A stretch of DNA of 64,000 nucleotides from Tropicimonas aquimaris (GCF_042676185.1 NZ_JBHTJT010000060.1:1-64000); one strand, 5' to 3'. Positions 25,586 to 35,574 are shown, numbered from the stretch's first letter. The notes: generated by a model not told the origin, from the letters alone. Program-made: numbers and translations.

Positions 25586-26668
25586 TCAATTAACTCCATC
25601 GTTGCCGGGGCGATCGCACTCCGGCATGCACAAGAGCAGACCAAAAAGGTTCTTCGGGTCGTCAGGATTGGCAAGAATGTCGATCCACTCGCTCAAACCC
25701 GCATCGACGGCCAGGTCATGGACGTACCGCAGGGCCGAAAAATCCTCTATCGCGAAGCCGACGCTGTCGAAGACCGTGGTTTGCTGGGAGGACACCCGTC
25801 CCGCGGCGTGCCCGGCCACGACCTTCCAAAGTTCCGTCACGGGATGCTCGGGATCGAGCTGCTGGATCTCGCCTTCGATCCGGGTTTGGGGCGGATACTC
25901 CACAAATACGTCGGAGCGCCTGAGAATGTCGGCCTGCAGCTCTGTCTTCCCCTCGCAGTCGCCGCCGATCGCGTTGATATGCACCCCTGCGCCGACCATG
26001 TTGTCCGTCAGGACCCGGCCATTGCCGACACTGGCCGTGCAGGTCGTGATGATTTCGGCGCCGGCCACCGCGTCCTGCGCCGTGGCGCATGCCACCACGT
26101 GCAACCCTGTCGATGAGAGGTTCTGCACGGCCTTCGCAGTGGCGAGCGGATCAACGTCGTAGAGCCTCACGGTCGTGATTCCGAGAACGTAGTGGAACGC
26201 CAGAGCCTGGAACTCGCATTGCGCCCCGCTGCCAATGATCGCCATCGTGCGGGCGCCCTCGGGTGCAAGGTACTTCGCCGCCATCACGGAGGTGGCCGCC
26301 GTTCGCAACGCCGTCAGCAGTGTCATTTCGGCGAGCAGGTAGGTATGGCCGCTGTCGATCCGCGCAAGGGCTCCGAAGCCGGTCACGGTCTGGTCCCGGC
26401 GAAGCGCATTTCCGGGGTGGCAATGCACATACTTGAAACCGTAGGAGTGCTGGTCCGAGACCGGCATCAGCTCGATGAATCCCTCGCCTGTCGCTTGCGT
26501 GACACGAGGCACCTTGTTGAATTCCTCCCAGCGGCGGAAATCGACTTCGATTGCGTCGACCAAGCCGTGCATGACCTTGGGCAATCCGATGGCGCCCACC
26601 AACCTGCGCACTCCGGCCACGCTGAGGAAGCATACCGCCCCATTGGCATCTCCGGATGCAGAGTTCAT
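25586..26668 (-). CDS. Ornithine cyclodeaminase/mu-crystallin family enzyme
   Basis: NAD(P)-dependent enzyme of 360 residues. The N-terminal substrate half includes FIELMPVSDQHSYGFKYVHCHPGN, with the Lys and His-type residues of the family. The Rossmann motif is MAIIGSGAQCEFQALAF near residue 140, followed by ITTCTASVGNGRVL and INAIGGDCEGKTELQ. Members include ornithine cyclodeaminase, lysine cyclodeaminase and pyrroline-2-carboxylate reductase; the motifs do not decide. It stands alone, and ATG 26668 is preferred to the GTG one codon earlier. Confidence 0.85.
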   Translation of the reverse strand: MNSASGDANGAVCFLSVAGVRRLVGAIGLPKVMHGLVDAIEVDFRRWEEFNKVPRVTQATGEGFIELMPVSDQHSYGFKYVHCHPGNALRRDQTVTGFGALARIDSGHTYLLAEMTLLTALRTAATSVMAAKYLAPEGARTMAIIGSGAQCEFQALAFHYVLGITTVRLYDVDPLATAKAVQNLSSTGLHVVACATAQDAVAGAEIITTCTASVGNGRVLTDNMVGAGVHINAIGGDCEGKTELQADILRRSDVFVEYPPQTRIEGEIQQLDPEHPVTELWKVVAGHAAGRVSSQQTTVFDSVGFAIEDFSALRYVHDLAVDAGLSEWIDILANPDDPKNLFGLLLCMPECDRPGNDGVN

Positions 26669-27169
26669 CACAGCGCCAAGTCCAAGCCGGCCGCCACTAC
26701 CAGTTTCGGGTTGGCATGGCGGCAGCGTGTTGGGATGGGAGCCCTTCTTTCGACAAGCACAATTCCGACGCCACGATCACACGCGCCGGGATGTTCCAGT
26801 TCACAATGGGCGCTAAGCGGGCTGCGTCGCTTGCCGGACTCGCGATTGCTTGATCCTATGAAATCCGACAATTCCCCAAATGCCGGTGAACCAATTGCAC
26901 GCCGCTTGGACGGCATCCTTTCCTGCACGACGGGAATTACACACGGGCCCGTCCTCGCAATTGAAGCAATCATAGCAGCCCACACATTGGTAACGAGCAA
27001 TATTCGTACGACATTTCTTTCGGCAATCGCGAATGGTTGAAGCCGACATTCCCCAAGTGGCCTGCCGTCCGACTTCAGGATTGCCTGAATCTACCCGCTG
27101 AACAAGTGCTTGTCGCCAAGCGCGGCGTCTGTGGTCGCGCAAACGCTTGGAACCGGGCGGATCGGGCCG
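26669..27169. other. Intergenic region, nothing recognised
   Basis: About 500 bases upstream of the cyclodeaminase gene. Several overlapping frames exist on both strands, but none shows family features, a good ribosome binding site or consistent composition. Confidence 0.35.
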
Positions 27170-27430
27170 CTAACCCGCACCACCCAGTCCGGCTCCATCG
27201 GCAGGTTGGTGACGAAAAAGCCGACAAGGGAGAAAAGCTCAACCGGATGCCATGTGATCTTGGCAATGAACCAGCGTTCCTTGTCCGAGGATGCCGCTTG
27301 ATACTGGAAGTCCTCGGAGAGCCGCTTCACCTTAGTCAGCGAAGGCCGATCCACGGGCCGGGTCAGCCGATGCGCGAAGCGGCTGTCCCACTGGCGCATC
27401 CAGCGGATGGCATAAGTTTCCAGTATCTAA
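27170..27430 (-). pseudogene. IS1380-family transposase internal fragment
   Basis: The minus strand reads SRFAHRLTRPVDRPSLTKVKR, DFQYQAASSDKERWFIAKITWHPVELFSLVGFFVTNLPMEPDW. This aligns with RPVGRPPNHVRRF and EYQASSWDNPRRVIAKVEWHPGEL of the transposase at 3-1040. Both the first catalytic region and the C-terminus are absent. Confidence 0.8.
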
Positions 27431-27660
27431 CCATCCGAGCCTTGTTCGTTGATCGACATCACCGCAAAAAGGGCACTTCATTTTACAAAAATCATGTGTT
27501 GCGGGTTTTGGAACAGCCGCGACTTGCTCTCGTTCCACACTTGGCGCTCAGCCGGTTTGGCGTGCGCCTTTTCTTGTCGGGCAAACCCGCTGTAGGGGGG
27601 CATCCAGTTGGGCTAGCACAGGCTCTGAGTGTCGGGTCGTAGATTTGGCGGTCCGTCGCG

Positions 27661-27710
27661 CCCCAAACGGACATGCACTCACTTGGAGACCTAATGGAGC
27701 ACTTTGAACC
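27661..27710 (+). repeat. Single diverged unit of the box array
   Basis: CTTGGAGACCTAATGGAGCACTTTG, with the box at 27689-27698, resembles the unit around 23775 and 40705 (TTGGAGACCTAAACGGATCACTTC), including a CGGACATG about 18 bases upstream. Only one unit is present. Confidence 0.4.
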
Positions 27711-27887
27711 GCCCCGGTTTCACCGGAGGCAGGTTGGTTGGTCTCAAGTAGCTTCTGTAAACGCCAGTCCCGTGTTTCATGAGCAACAGACCAACAAACC
27801 TAGGCGTTCGATAGGGTGTCGAGCTTGCGGGATCGTAACGTGCCTAGCGAACTAAATGCTAGCAAACGAACTGATACAGGCAACCTT

Positions 27888-28805
27888 ATGACCACATACA
27901 CAGTTTCCGGCTTCGTCCTTGAAGAGAACAACAAGGGTGATGTGACCGGTATTCGGGATTCTTCTCTTGAGATCGTACTTAAGGACAGCGTGAAAAGCCT
28001 GAGCTACCGCGTCACAGGCAGTGACAGCGAAGATCAGCCAACGGTCACTTGGGCTGGTACATACAACGCTATCATCGACGGAGAGGTTGATTTGCTTGGA
28101 CCGGGCTCAGACCCTGACCTGTTCACCAATAAGGTTCTCGAGGTATCTTGGAACAGCGGCTCCAAGTCCGCCTTCGTGGCGAACTTCTACGACGAAACCA
28201 AACAGGAATCTTACGTGTTCGCCATTGGTGGCGACGAGTTGCCGACCTTCTCCAATGTTTCTCAGTTCCAGAATTTCTTCTCTGGTGCAACTCTGTCCCA
28301 GCCAAGCAAGTCGTCTGGATTTGGGCCCCGGACTGATATTGATCTCGGGGACTTCCCGGATGTCGGGACAACGCAAGCCGATCTGATACTCGGGACCGGC
28401 GGACAGGATATGTTCAATGCGGGGCGCGGCCGCGACAAGGTTTATGGAAAGGGCGGAGCAGACGATCTCAGCGGTGGAAATGGCAACGACAAGTTGTTTG
28501 GTCAGAGTGGCAATGACAAGCTCAACGGCGGGACTGGGAACGACATACTGGTAGGAGGCAAAGGGGCCGATAACTACATCTTCAAGGGCAAGTTTGGCGA
28601 TGATGTGATCCGGGATTTTGCCGCGGACAACAACCTGGAAGATATCGACCTGAGGGGCGTGAACGGGATCACTGGCTTCAAGGACCTGAAGAGCAATCAC
28701 ATGTCGCAAAAGGGTGACGACGTGCTGATTAACGCTGGAACTAACTCGATCCGGCTGGAGGACGTTGATCTGTCTGACCTCCAAGCCAATGACTTCCTGT
28801 TCTAG
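27888..28805 (+). CDS. RTX calcium-binding exoprotein, 305 aa
   Basis: Secreted-type protein. Residues 1-160 form a beta-rich N-domain (MTTYTVSGFVLEENN, VTWAGTYNAIIDGEVDL, KVLEVSWNSGSKSAFVANF) not assigned to a family. Residues 163-235 carry RTX nonapeptide repeats (GGADDLSGGNGNDKLFGQ and following) that bind calcium outside the cell. The C-terminal part ending DLSDLQANDFLF, with final hydrophobic residues, fits a type I secretion signal. ATG 27888 follows AGGCAACC. No transporter genes are nearby. Confidence 0.8.
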   Translation: MTTYTVSGFVLEENNKGDVTGIRDSSLEIVLKDSVKSLSYRVTGSDSEDQPTVTWAGTYNAIIDGEVDLLGPGSDPDLFTNKVLEVSWNSGSKSAFVANFYDETKQESYVFAIGGDELPTFSNVSQFQNFFSGATLSQPSKSSGFGPRTDIDLGDFPDVGTTQADLILGTGGQDMFNAGRGRDKVYGKGGADDLSGGNGNDKLFGQSGNDKLNGGTGNDILVGGKGADNYIFKGKFGDDVIRDFAADNNLEDIDLRGVNGITGFKDLKSNHMSQKGDDVLINAGTNSIRLEDVDLSDLQANDFLF

Positions 28806-28825
28806 GGTCAGGACTCGTTCTCGGT

Positions 28826-29165
28826 TCATAGCCAAAACAAGACCGTTGCGGCGAGCGCGATGGCGGACAGGAAGGCTTTGGGGCACCTGTCGTACCGAGT
28901 TGCCACTCGTCGCCAGTCTTTGAGCCTGCCGAACATGATCTCGATGCGGTTGCGGCGCTTGTATCGCCGCTTGTCGTATTTCACCGGTTTCTTGCGCTTC
29001 TTTCGGCCAGGGATGCAGGCGCGTATCCCTCTGTCTTGTAAGGCTTCTCTAAACCAATCGGCATCATAGCCGCGATCTCCGAGCAACCACTCGGCATCTG
29101 GCAGGCTGTCCGACCGATCCGGCGTTTGCGACGGGGCGACGCCAATGCGGCAAGAATGCGAACAA
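28826..29165 (-). pseudogene. IS5-family (IS427-like) transposase C-terminal fragment
   Basis: The minus strand reads WLLGDRGYDADWFREALQDRGIRACIPGRKKRKKPVKYDKRRYKRRNRIEIMFGRLKDWRRVATRYDRC, then AFLSAIALAATVLFWL. This is the end of a DDE_Tnp_1 transposase with the last Asp (GDRGYD) and Glu (IEIMFG). The first half is missing and upstream sequence is out of frame. Confidence 0.85.
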
Positions 29166-29351
29166 GACATGGAATAGTGTTTCAGGCGGGACAAAGCTCC
29201 CTTGCGAGGCATATTGGTGTCGCCGCCAGCGCTCCAACAGCACAATTGACAATGATGCGCCGAGTGTCTCGTTGGAGGATACTCAGTCCTAGGGGGCATG
29301 TTGTGTATCCGCCGGTCTTAAGACGCTGGCTTTGGAAGAGTGGATGTTAAG

Positions 29352-29567
29352 ATGTACGAGTTCTTGCTCATGTTGAGCGTATTCCTGCTGTTTGCCTTTC
29401 TGTTCTCGCCAGCCCAATGGCTTCTGGGATGGAAGGCAAATGCAGGAATCAGCGCGGTTTTCCGGTTCTTTGCGAAACCCGTACCAAAGGAAAGCGACGA
29501 TCGTGTTCTTCCGTTTGAGCTGGCGATTCAGGAGGTGCTGGCAAAACGGCACGCTCGGGAAACATAG
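29352..29567 (+). CDS. Small membrane protein, 71 aa, unknown
   Basis: MYEFLLMLSVFLLFAFLFSPAQWLLGW is a strong membrane helix, followed by a soluble tail with VPKESDDRVLPFELAIQEVLAKRHARET. GTG 29340 is an alternative start four codons earlier. The frame is clean and composition is gene-like, but no family is recognised. It lies in IS-rich surroundings. Confidence 0.5.
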   Translation: MYEFLLMLSVFLLFAFLFSPAQWLLGWKANAGISAVFRFFAKPVPKESDDRVLPFELAIQEVLAKRHARET

Positions 29568-29962
29568 GAATGGATCGCGGGGTGAGAAATCCTCGCTGAA
29601 GCGGTTGCCAGCATCGCGCCGGAGAGCCTGGGCCTATGGCTGAGGACCTTCCACAACACGGCGAAGCAGATGTCCGACGATGTCGCGCTGGAGGGAGCGA
29701 CGGCTCGTCGGTCCATCTCCTGCCCGCGAGGTCGCAAAGCATTGCGGGCCGGCCAAGTACGCGCCGACGGTACTTAATGCACCTTGGCTCGCCATCAATT
29801 GGTGGTTCAATGTGTCAGGCTTGCGAACAGGTTCGGCAGTTGCTCCGGCAGCCGCGCAATATGATCGACAATCGCGTAGTTGTTCTCGCCGAAGATCCGT
29901 TTGACGTAACTGTCGGCCTCGGGGTCAAGGGTTCATCCTACCAGCTCCGTTGCGGGTTTCGT
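29568..29962. other. Intergenic region, nothing recognised
   Basis: About 400 bases between the small membrane gene and the endonuclease/phosphatase-fold gene. Short frames occur on both strands but none is supported. Confidence 0.35.
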
Positions 29963-30940
29963 TCAGATGTCGAACTGCGCAAGCAGACCGTAGTGATCCG
30001 AGCCAAGCAGCGGTCGCCGTTCTACTATGGCGCTCGAATTGGCCGGAACGAGCACATGATCGATCGCGAGCGGCGCAAAGGCACGGAAACGCGGATATGT
30101 TGTCAGGTTTTCACCGGCAGCGCGCGCATTGGCGGCGCGTTCTATACGCCCGACGCTTGCGCCACCACGCACCATGTTGAAGTCGCCCGAAACGACGATG
30201 TCGCCCTCGAGCTGTGAAATCACCGCGGCGATTGCTCGCGCTTGCTTGTGTTGGCCGTAGGGGAAGGGCCACAGAAGATGCACTGACGCGACCCAGATGC
30301 GCTTGTTGCCCAACTCCACTTGGGCCAGCGCAAGATCCAGCTGAGAGTAGCAACGCGCAGTGCCTTCGACGATCTCGTGACTAGTCAACATAGCCACACC
30401 GCGTATTTCACTCGAGCGGCAGATGACCCGATTCGGAAACTGGGCGAGCGTAGGTTCGAGTGCGTGCAAGTTGTGGGTCGACAGTTCCTGTAGGGTTACG
30501 AAGTCAGGCTCGAAAGCCTTGATGTCGTCCGCGATGGCTTGTGGTGTTCTGCCGAATTTAAGCAGGTTCTTTTGGTACAAAGTGTAAGTATCTGGCCCCA
30601 GAGCCCCGTATGTTGACGAAGAAACGATAAGGGGAGCCGTGCTGCCGACGGCAAAAACTGCGAGGACGGCACTGGTTCGTAGACCTCCGGATAGCACAAA
30701 TATCCCTGCTATTCCGCAGGTAATCGCAGCGATATGAGTGCGGAACACGGCGAGCGAGTCGCCAAGCGGCAGCCATTCTCCAGCAAAGCTGAGACCCAGA
30801 ACGGCCAAAAGCATCGTCGTCGCAATGTACAGGACTACGCGAAGCCTCGATGCGGCAGGTCGTCGACTTTCAATAAGGACCGATGCGAGGCTCGTTTGCC
30901 GCTTAACTGGCACTGGCCCGATTTGACTAGCGGGGTTCAT
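29963..30940 (-). CDS. Membrane-anchored endonuclease/exonuclease/phosphatase-fold protein
   Basis: Protein of 325 residues. The N-terminal third has three hydrophobic helices (VVLYIATTMLLAVLGLSFAG, IAAITCGIAGIFVLSG, SAVLAVFAVGSTAPLIV). The soluble EEP domain follows, with YQKNLLKFGRTPQAI, FVTLQELSTHN (metal-binding Glu), VHLLWPFP, VVSGDFNMV, AIDHVLVP and GSDHYGLLAQF (catalytic His pair). Such proteins are periplasmic or surface nucleases or phosphodiesterases. ATG 30940 is the likely start; the frame is open further to 31090 but overlaps the next gene. Confidence 0.8.
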   Translation of the reverse strand: MNPASQIGPVPVKRQTSLASVLIESRRPAASRLRVVLYIATTMLLAVLGLSFAGEWLPLGDSLAVFRTHIAAITCGIAGIFVLSGGLRTSAVLAVFAVGSTAPLIVSSSTYGALGPDTYTLYQKNLLKFGRTPQAIADDIKAFEPDFVTLQELSTHNLHALEPTLAQFPNRVICRSSEIRGVAMLTSHEIVEGTARCYSQLDLALAQVELGNKRIWVASVHLLWPFPYGQHKQARAIAAVISQLEGDIVVSGDFNMVRGGASVGRIERAANARAAGENLTTYPRFRAFAPLAIDHVLVPANSSAIVERRPLLGSDHYGLLAQFDI

Positions 30941-30995
30941 GAAGTTCGGCTTTCGTGATCGTGGATAGCGTGGGGCGGATTGAGGTTGCTTGTTA

Positions 30996-31322
30996 TCAAT
31001 TCGGCCGGGTGCCCAGACGGACTTCAAGCTGTGCTGATGGCTGCCCAAGAAAACTGCATGAACAGATCCTGACGTGGCTGTAGCGGTCACACAGCCACAT
31101 GTTGGAAGGATACGGCTCTAGGTAAAAACCACGCTCGCGCAACGCCGCTTCTAGGTCAGTCCAATTCAACGCTGTGAGGAAGACTTTGGCCAAATGCATA
31201 CGCAGATGAGCAGCCATCTCGGAGTCGAGGCGGTTCGCCGCCCTGGCGCTCGCCCAAGCGGATTGTTCAACGTTTTTGGCGAAATCTGCCTTGGCTGGGT
31301 CGATGTCCTGTTGCTCAAGCAC
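30996..31322 (-). CDS. Hypothetical protein, 108 aa
   Basis: GTG 31322 has a strong AAGGAG site eight bases upstream. The product is helical at first (MLEQQDIDPAKADFAKNVEQS, EMAAHLRMHLAKVFL), then WTDLEAALRERGFYLEPYPSNMWLCDRYSHVRICSCSFLG. The last part resembles a small domain found at the ends of mobilisation or relaxase-associated proteins, where LxxRGF and a His/Cys-rich strand occur, but the resemblance is weak. Upstream of the EEP-fold gene by 55 bases and perhaps co-transcribed. Confidence 0.6.
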   Translation of the reverse strand: MLEQQDIDPAKADFAKNVEQSAWASARAANRLDSEMAAHLRMHLAKVFLTALNWTDLEAALRERGFYLEPYPSNMWLCDRYSHVRICSCSFLGQPSAQLEVRLGTRPN

Positions 31323-32420
31323 GGCGTGATCTCCTTTTCACTTGGTTCTCGGAACAGAAAGTCCATACAGGTTCAGCCCGAGTCTTACTGATCAGAAAGC
31401 AGGAAAACGACTGCACGTTAGGAGCTTCGCCGCCTATTTTGGGAGGGCCGTTACCCGAACGGATAGTGCACTGGATCTCAGACGAAATGCCGATACCCGA
31501 TCAGGACTTGAGCGGGCGGTGCCAAAGCAAGTTTTCTGGACGGGTTAGGGGAGTTTGGTGGTGTCGAGGGAAAGCAATTGAGGGGTGCATACCCCGTAGA
31601 TCTCAGGTTGTTCTTGTGGATCGAGGTTTTATGGCTCCGCTTCAGGCTTGAGGCGATCATCTGATCAAAATGGTCGGTTGAGCGTTGGGTCGGCAAAGCA
31701 GAAAATCTCCAAGGAACACATCAACACAATGAAACTGGGCCCACTCCTATCAAATAGGCATCACTGCAGCCGCCTTTTTCTGGCCGCCGGCTGCAGTTTG
31801 TGTTGCGAACACAGGCCGCGAGGCTGGCCAGCCCCCACCCAAAATCGGGCCCACTCATTGGGGCTGGCCAGCTGTGCCAAGAGGCACATTTCGTCCATCG
31901 GTGACGATCGGAAATATCGTCATCGATACAGAAGTGTGCCTCGACCTTCGCTCTTGTAAATATCGTGTCATCGCTCCCTCTCAAGGTCGTCGGCCACGGA
32001 AGCTGCGAGCTTACTGACGCACTTCATAGATGTAGAAAGGGCCACCGGTTATGGCCAGTGGCCCCTCTGGCCGCTCAGATGCGACTCGGTCCTCCTCAGG
32101 GTGGACGCTCTCTACAAGGTGATTTACCCAACGTCAACTCCGTCGGCATTTTGATTGCTTCGACCCGATCGACGCGTTCGTGGTTGTGTGAATTGGTCGG
32201 CAAATGTGACCGAGGTTTCAAACGCGCGATGCACACGCGATCGTAAGATGGAGACGCGAGCAAGGCGAGGTCAGGTCACTTCGCGTAGTCCTCTCGCGAG
32301 AATCTCGCAGGGCCAACCCGGTGGGTTTGTCGGTGATCCAGCAGATGGTCGACTAAGGTGCCACATGACTGAGTATTGAGCGAAGGTTCAACAAACTGAG
32401 GCGATGTGGGGGGAACGGAA
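31323..32420. other. 1.1-kb region without a supported gene
   Basis: Many short overlapping frames on both strands with irregular composition. No transposase motif, terminal repeat or array box was recognised. It probably consists of decayed IS or plasmid sequence. Confidence 0.35.
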
Positions 32421-32792
32421 ATGACTGGTACTGCGACGACGTTCATCGTAGCGATGGCACTAGCGCTGTCTGACACTTCGGTAGACGCTTTGGAGATGGT
32501 TTGCATCCATCCAGATGACCGCAATCACACCTATATCGTTGCTGGCGATCGCGGTACCTACACGTGGAATGACCATGGGGTCGAGCGGGCACGGGCGCTT
32601 ACGTGCAACACTCAGCGAGGCGGTTCGGTCACGTGTCACCGATGGGAAGAATACGGTGATGATGGCAGGAGCGTGTTGATCTTCCGAATGCTGTCCAATG
32701 GAAGCCTGATAGAAGCCGGCTCTTGGGCATTGCTCAATGTAAGCACTGTCGATGTCAAACCCGGTTTTGTTTGCACCGAGTTGGGCGATTGA
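32421..32792 (+). CDS. Exported hypothetical protein, 123 aa
   Basis: Begins with a signal-peptide-like segment (TATTFIVAMALALSDTSVDA), then a small beta-rich domain with four cysteines (MVCIHP, ALTCNTQ, SVTCHRW, GFVCTELGD) that could form two disulfides in the periplasm. A GGGGGAACGGAA sequence lies right before ATG 32421. No family recognised; stands alone. Confidence 0.6.
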   Translation: MTGTATTFIVAMALALSDTSVDALEMVCIHPDDRNHTYIVAGDRGTYTWNDHGVERARALTCNTQRGGSVTCHRWEEYGDDGRSVLIFRMLSNGSLIEAGSWALLNVSTVDVKPGFVCTELGD

Positions 32793-33009
32793 TCGCACCC
32801 ACCAAATAGCTTGAGTTTCTAAGGCTGCGCGGTGTGGACGTTCGAGTGATTTCGAGCGGCGTCCGCTACGTTCTTAATTTCGGTCGCTGCCGGCAAGAGT
32901 TCGGTCCAGCCTTGGCTGCGCGACCAGACAACTCGGCCAAACATCCACAAACTGCATAGAACGAGCGGCCCGTTGGGCCGCCCTGATGCATGCCAAGGAA
33001 GAGCGCCAA

Positions 33010-34932
33010 TCAGCCCGGGGTATACCAGATAGGTGACGTGTATGCGCGTTCCTGCGTCTCCGTCGGCGTCTCTTCGGGTAGCGACGCTCCCATTCGGAAG
33101 GCATCGTAGACCGTCCAGCGCGGGGTCGGGATTTCGATCACCCGAGCGTAATAGAAGGCCGACTGAGAGGGATCGAAGTCGGGGTCGCTCCAGACCGTGC
33201 CCATCTCTGCCTGACCGATCGAGTTGGTCCAAGTGGCGCGCTCTACGTCCACCGTCGACCCGATTGCAGGTAGCTTTCCATCGGAATCAGGCTGCCTGTC
33301 GCCTGCCCAAACAACGTCGTAGACCTGTTCGTGGGTCTCCCCCTCGGCGTCCATCCAGCCCTTCACGATCTGGATTCTGTCCAGGTTTCCGCCGATCGGG
33401 TCCTTCAATGCATAGACCATGAAGCTGGGCGCCTCTGCTCCTTCCGGCGCTGCAGGCAGATCGCCGCCCATGGGCGCGCCTTTGGCATAGCCTGCAGAAG
33501 CCGGGGTTCTAGAGGTCAGGTCGTCCATCGTGTAATCCCAGCCGCCGAAGAAGCGCACACCCATGCGCGAACCCGTTGTCGCATAGACCTCTTTTCTCTC
33601 CATCGCGTCGAATATCGCCTCACGGGTATTCTCGGCCGCCCAGACCGCGGCAAGGCCCGAAGCGACCATCTCCCAGCCAAGAACCTGCACATCCCCAAAC
33701 TGGGCAACGATGTGCTCGGGCCGCTGCGGGTTTGGCTCGGCGCCGGAATGCTTTCCAAAGAAGTTGTCTTCTTGCGCCGTGGCCAGCGACGTGTGGCTGT
33801 CAGTAGAGCCGACCATGCCGAACTTGTAGGGGTTGGTGCCGAGCGACGTTTCGAGCATCAGCCCGGTTTTCAGCCCCTCGCGGGCGTATTCCCCGGCCAG
33901 CATGTCGTCGGTCTTGAGTTCGGACAGGTTCAGATTGCCCTTGTCCCAGGTCTCGTAGTCGGCGAACTCGTCGTTCGGGCTGAGGAAGGGGTGGGTCTCG
34001 CCGTCGCCCTTGATCTGCGTTGCCTCGTAGACAGGCTCCCAAAGCGCGCGGGTCTCTGCATATTCGGCGTCCAGTTCGCGACCATCGAATTGTGCAGTTT
34101 CGGGGAACATGATGCCGTTGGACAGGTTGCCGTTGTGCGCGATCGCCAGCACGTCACCGCGGGTGACCTCCTCGTAGTTCGCCATCCAATTCCAGAGGTC
34201 ACGTGGATTGATCGAACCGAAAGGCGCTTCGGTCGTGAACGGGTCGATCATGCCGGCCTTGTCGCCGCCGTCGCGATACATGACGACGCGGTGCATGTTC
34301 GCGCCCTGGATGAGAGAGGTCCATTCGTATCCGATGAAGCTGGTGAACAAGCCAGGCTCGTTTGCCTCCTCGGCCGCCTCGATCTGACGTTGCCAAACCG
34401 AGCGGAAGGGCTTCGAGCCCGCCTCGATAGCAAGCGCCGGTGAAATCACCTCGCCGCGGGAATAGGTGTCGATCAGTTCCAGCGCCGCAGCCACGCCCTC
34501 TTCGCCGCCATTGGCGATCATGGTTGCGATGCGGTTTCCCTCGGGATCAGACATTATGCTCGGGTCCTGCGCGAAGATCAGGTCGAACAACCCCATATTG
34601 TCGGAATGGTCAGCAACCACCAGCCAGTCGAGCGGTCGCGACAGCCTTGCCATGAAACCGGTCGTAGCCTGCACTTCCTGGCCCTTGGCGAAGCGGTAGG
34701 CGGCGCGCGCGTCCAGCCGGTTTCCGAAAGCGCCAGCGTCAAAAGACGTCGAGGTGTGCAGGTGCGTGTCGCCCCAAAGCGGGCGGTCAGGGATGCCGCG
34801 CTGTGCGTATGGCGAATAGGACTTTCCCGGGAAGGCATCGGTCAAAGTCGACCCATCGGGTGAGGGCTCGAAAGCTAAGGCCAGGCCCGCGCTGAGGCAA
34901 AGGGCGGTCGCGATGAACAGATGGTGCTTCAT
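33010..34932 (-). CDS. DUF3604 protein (PHP-like metal-dependent hydrolase fold), exported
   Basis: Protein of 640 residues with a clear signal peptide MKHHLFIATALCLSAGLALAF. RPLWGDTHLHTSTSFDAG gives a PHP-type His-x-His metal site, DWLVVADHSDNMG a second Asp/His pair, IAHNGNLSNG and GSTDSHTSLA further ligands, all typical of DUF3604. The C-terminal half is beta-rich. Members are common in marine bacteria and are presumed periplasmic hydrolases of unknown substrate. Length is normal for the family. It is a single gene with no obvious operon partner. Confidence 0.88.
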   Translation of the reverse strand: MKHHLFIATALCLSAGLALAFEPSPDGSTLTDAFPGKSYSPYAQRGIPDRPLWGDTHLHTSTSFDAGAFGNRLDARAAYRFAKGQEVQATTGFMARLSRPLDWLVVADHSDNMGLFDLIFAQDPSIMSDPEGNRIATMIANGGEEGVAAALELIDTYSRGEVISPALAIEAGSKPFRSVWQRQIEAAEEANEPGLFTSFIGYEWTSLIQGANMHRVVMYRDGGDKAGMIDPFTTEAPFGSINPRDLWNWMANYEEVTRGDVLAIAHNGNLSNGIMFPETAQFDGRELDAEYAETRALWEPVYEATQIKGDGETHPFLSPNDEFADYETWDKGNLNLSELKTDDMLAGEYAREGLKTGLMLETSLGTNPYKFGMVGSTDSHTSLATAQEDNFFGKHSGAEPNPQRPEHIVAQFGDVQVLGWEMVASGLAAVWAAENTREAIFDAMERKEVYATTGSRMGVRFFGGWDYTMDDLTSRTPASAGYAKGAPMGGDLPAAPEGAEAPSFMVYALKDPIGGNLDRIQIVKGWMDAEGETHEQVYDVVWAGDRQPDSDGKLPAIGSTVDVERATWTNSIGQAEMGTVWSDPDFDPSQSAFYYARVIEIPTPRWTVYDAFRMGASLPEETPTETQERAYTSPIWYTPG

Positions 34933-35351
34933 TGCCGACTCCTGAGAAATTTTATTCCATAAGTGATGGTAACATGAGCAAGAAGGTTTTTGCGATGCGC
35001 ACTTTGTCCCGACACCTTCATTCGGTCGCTATGCCAGGCGGCCGGCGCGCGACCCATTCGATGTCAAGGAAGGCCGGTCAGCCTGTCCCATTTTCGTTTC
35101 ACGCCGCGCAACTAAGCGGACTTCGGGCTACGTAGCGGCAGAAGTCACGCGTATCGTTCGGAAGGTCTGCGTTCTTGGCGCAAACAGATATCTCCTTCGC
35201 ACGTCATGCTCGTTCCTGATGAGGGTCAGCGCCGCTTGGATGGAAGGATGGTAGATGGCCCGATGGGAGAGTTCTTGCGCCGCTCTGAGGAGGAAAAGGC
35301 ACAGAGCGCGTGGGAGGCCAGTCGCAAGGCATTATAGAAGAAGTGGGGCGA
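34933..35351. other. Intergenic region with one array-like box
   Basis: About 420 bases. AACTAAGCGGA at 35110-35120 matches the box of the phased elements except for the first bases, without a partner 40 bases away. Nothing else is recognised. Confidence 0.3.
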
Positions 35352-35531
35352 ATGCCGGAGTCTGCAGCCACCAGCTACAATACGGTACGGGAGGTAGTTG
35401 CTGTCTTTCACGACGCAGAAAAGCTCGAGGCAGCGGCAGACGAACTTGTTCTCGCGGGCTTTTCGCAAAGCTGCCTGGACGTGATATGGGAACGCGAGCC
35501 GCAGCTTCCACGATCAATCACTAAGGCATGA
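35352..35531 (+). CDS. Short protein resembling the N-terminus of a larger stress-type domain
   Basis: Frame of 59 residues: NTVREVVAVFHDAEKLEAAADELVLAGFSQSCLDVIW looks like the first beta-alpha-beta unit of the YflT/general-stress-like proteins, which usually run much longer and often contain membrane segments. It ends abruptly after ITKA, so this may be a truncated gene. GTG 35310 is another possible start. Confidence 0.4.
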   Translation: MPESAATSYNTVREVVAVFHDAEKLEAAADELVLAGFSQSCLDVIWEREPQLPRSITKA

Positions 35532-35574
35532 TGAGGCTGCGCCAGCACTGCGCAAAATGAGTAATCCGCAGTCG

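Noticed and set aside
33331..34443. Plus-strand 370-codon frame over the DUF3604 gene
   Set aside because: Shadow of the minus-strand gene, which has a signal peptide and metal-site motifs; the plus frame has none.
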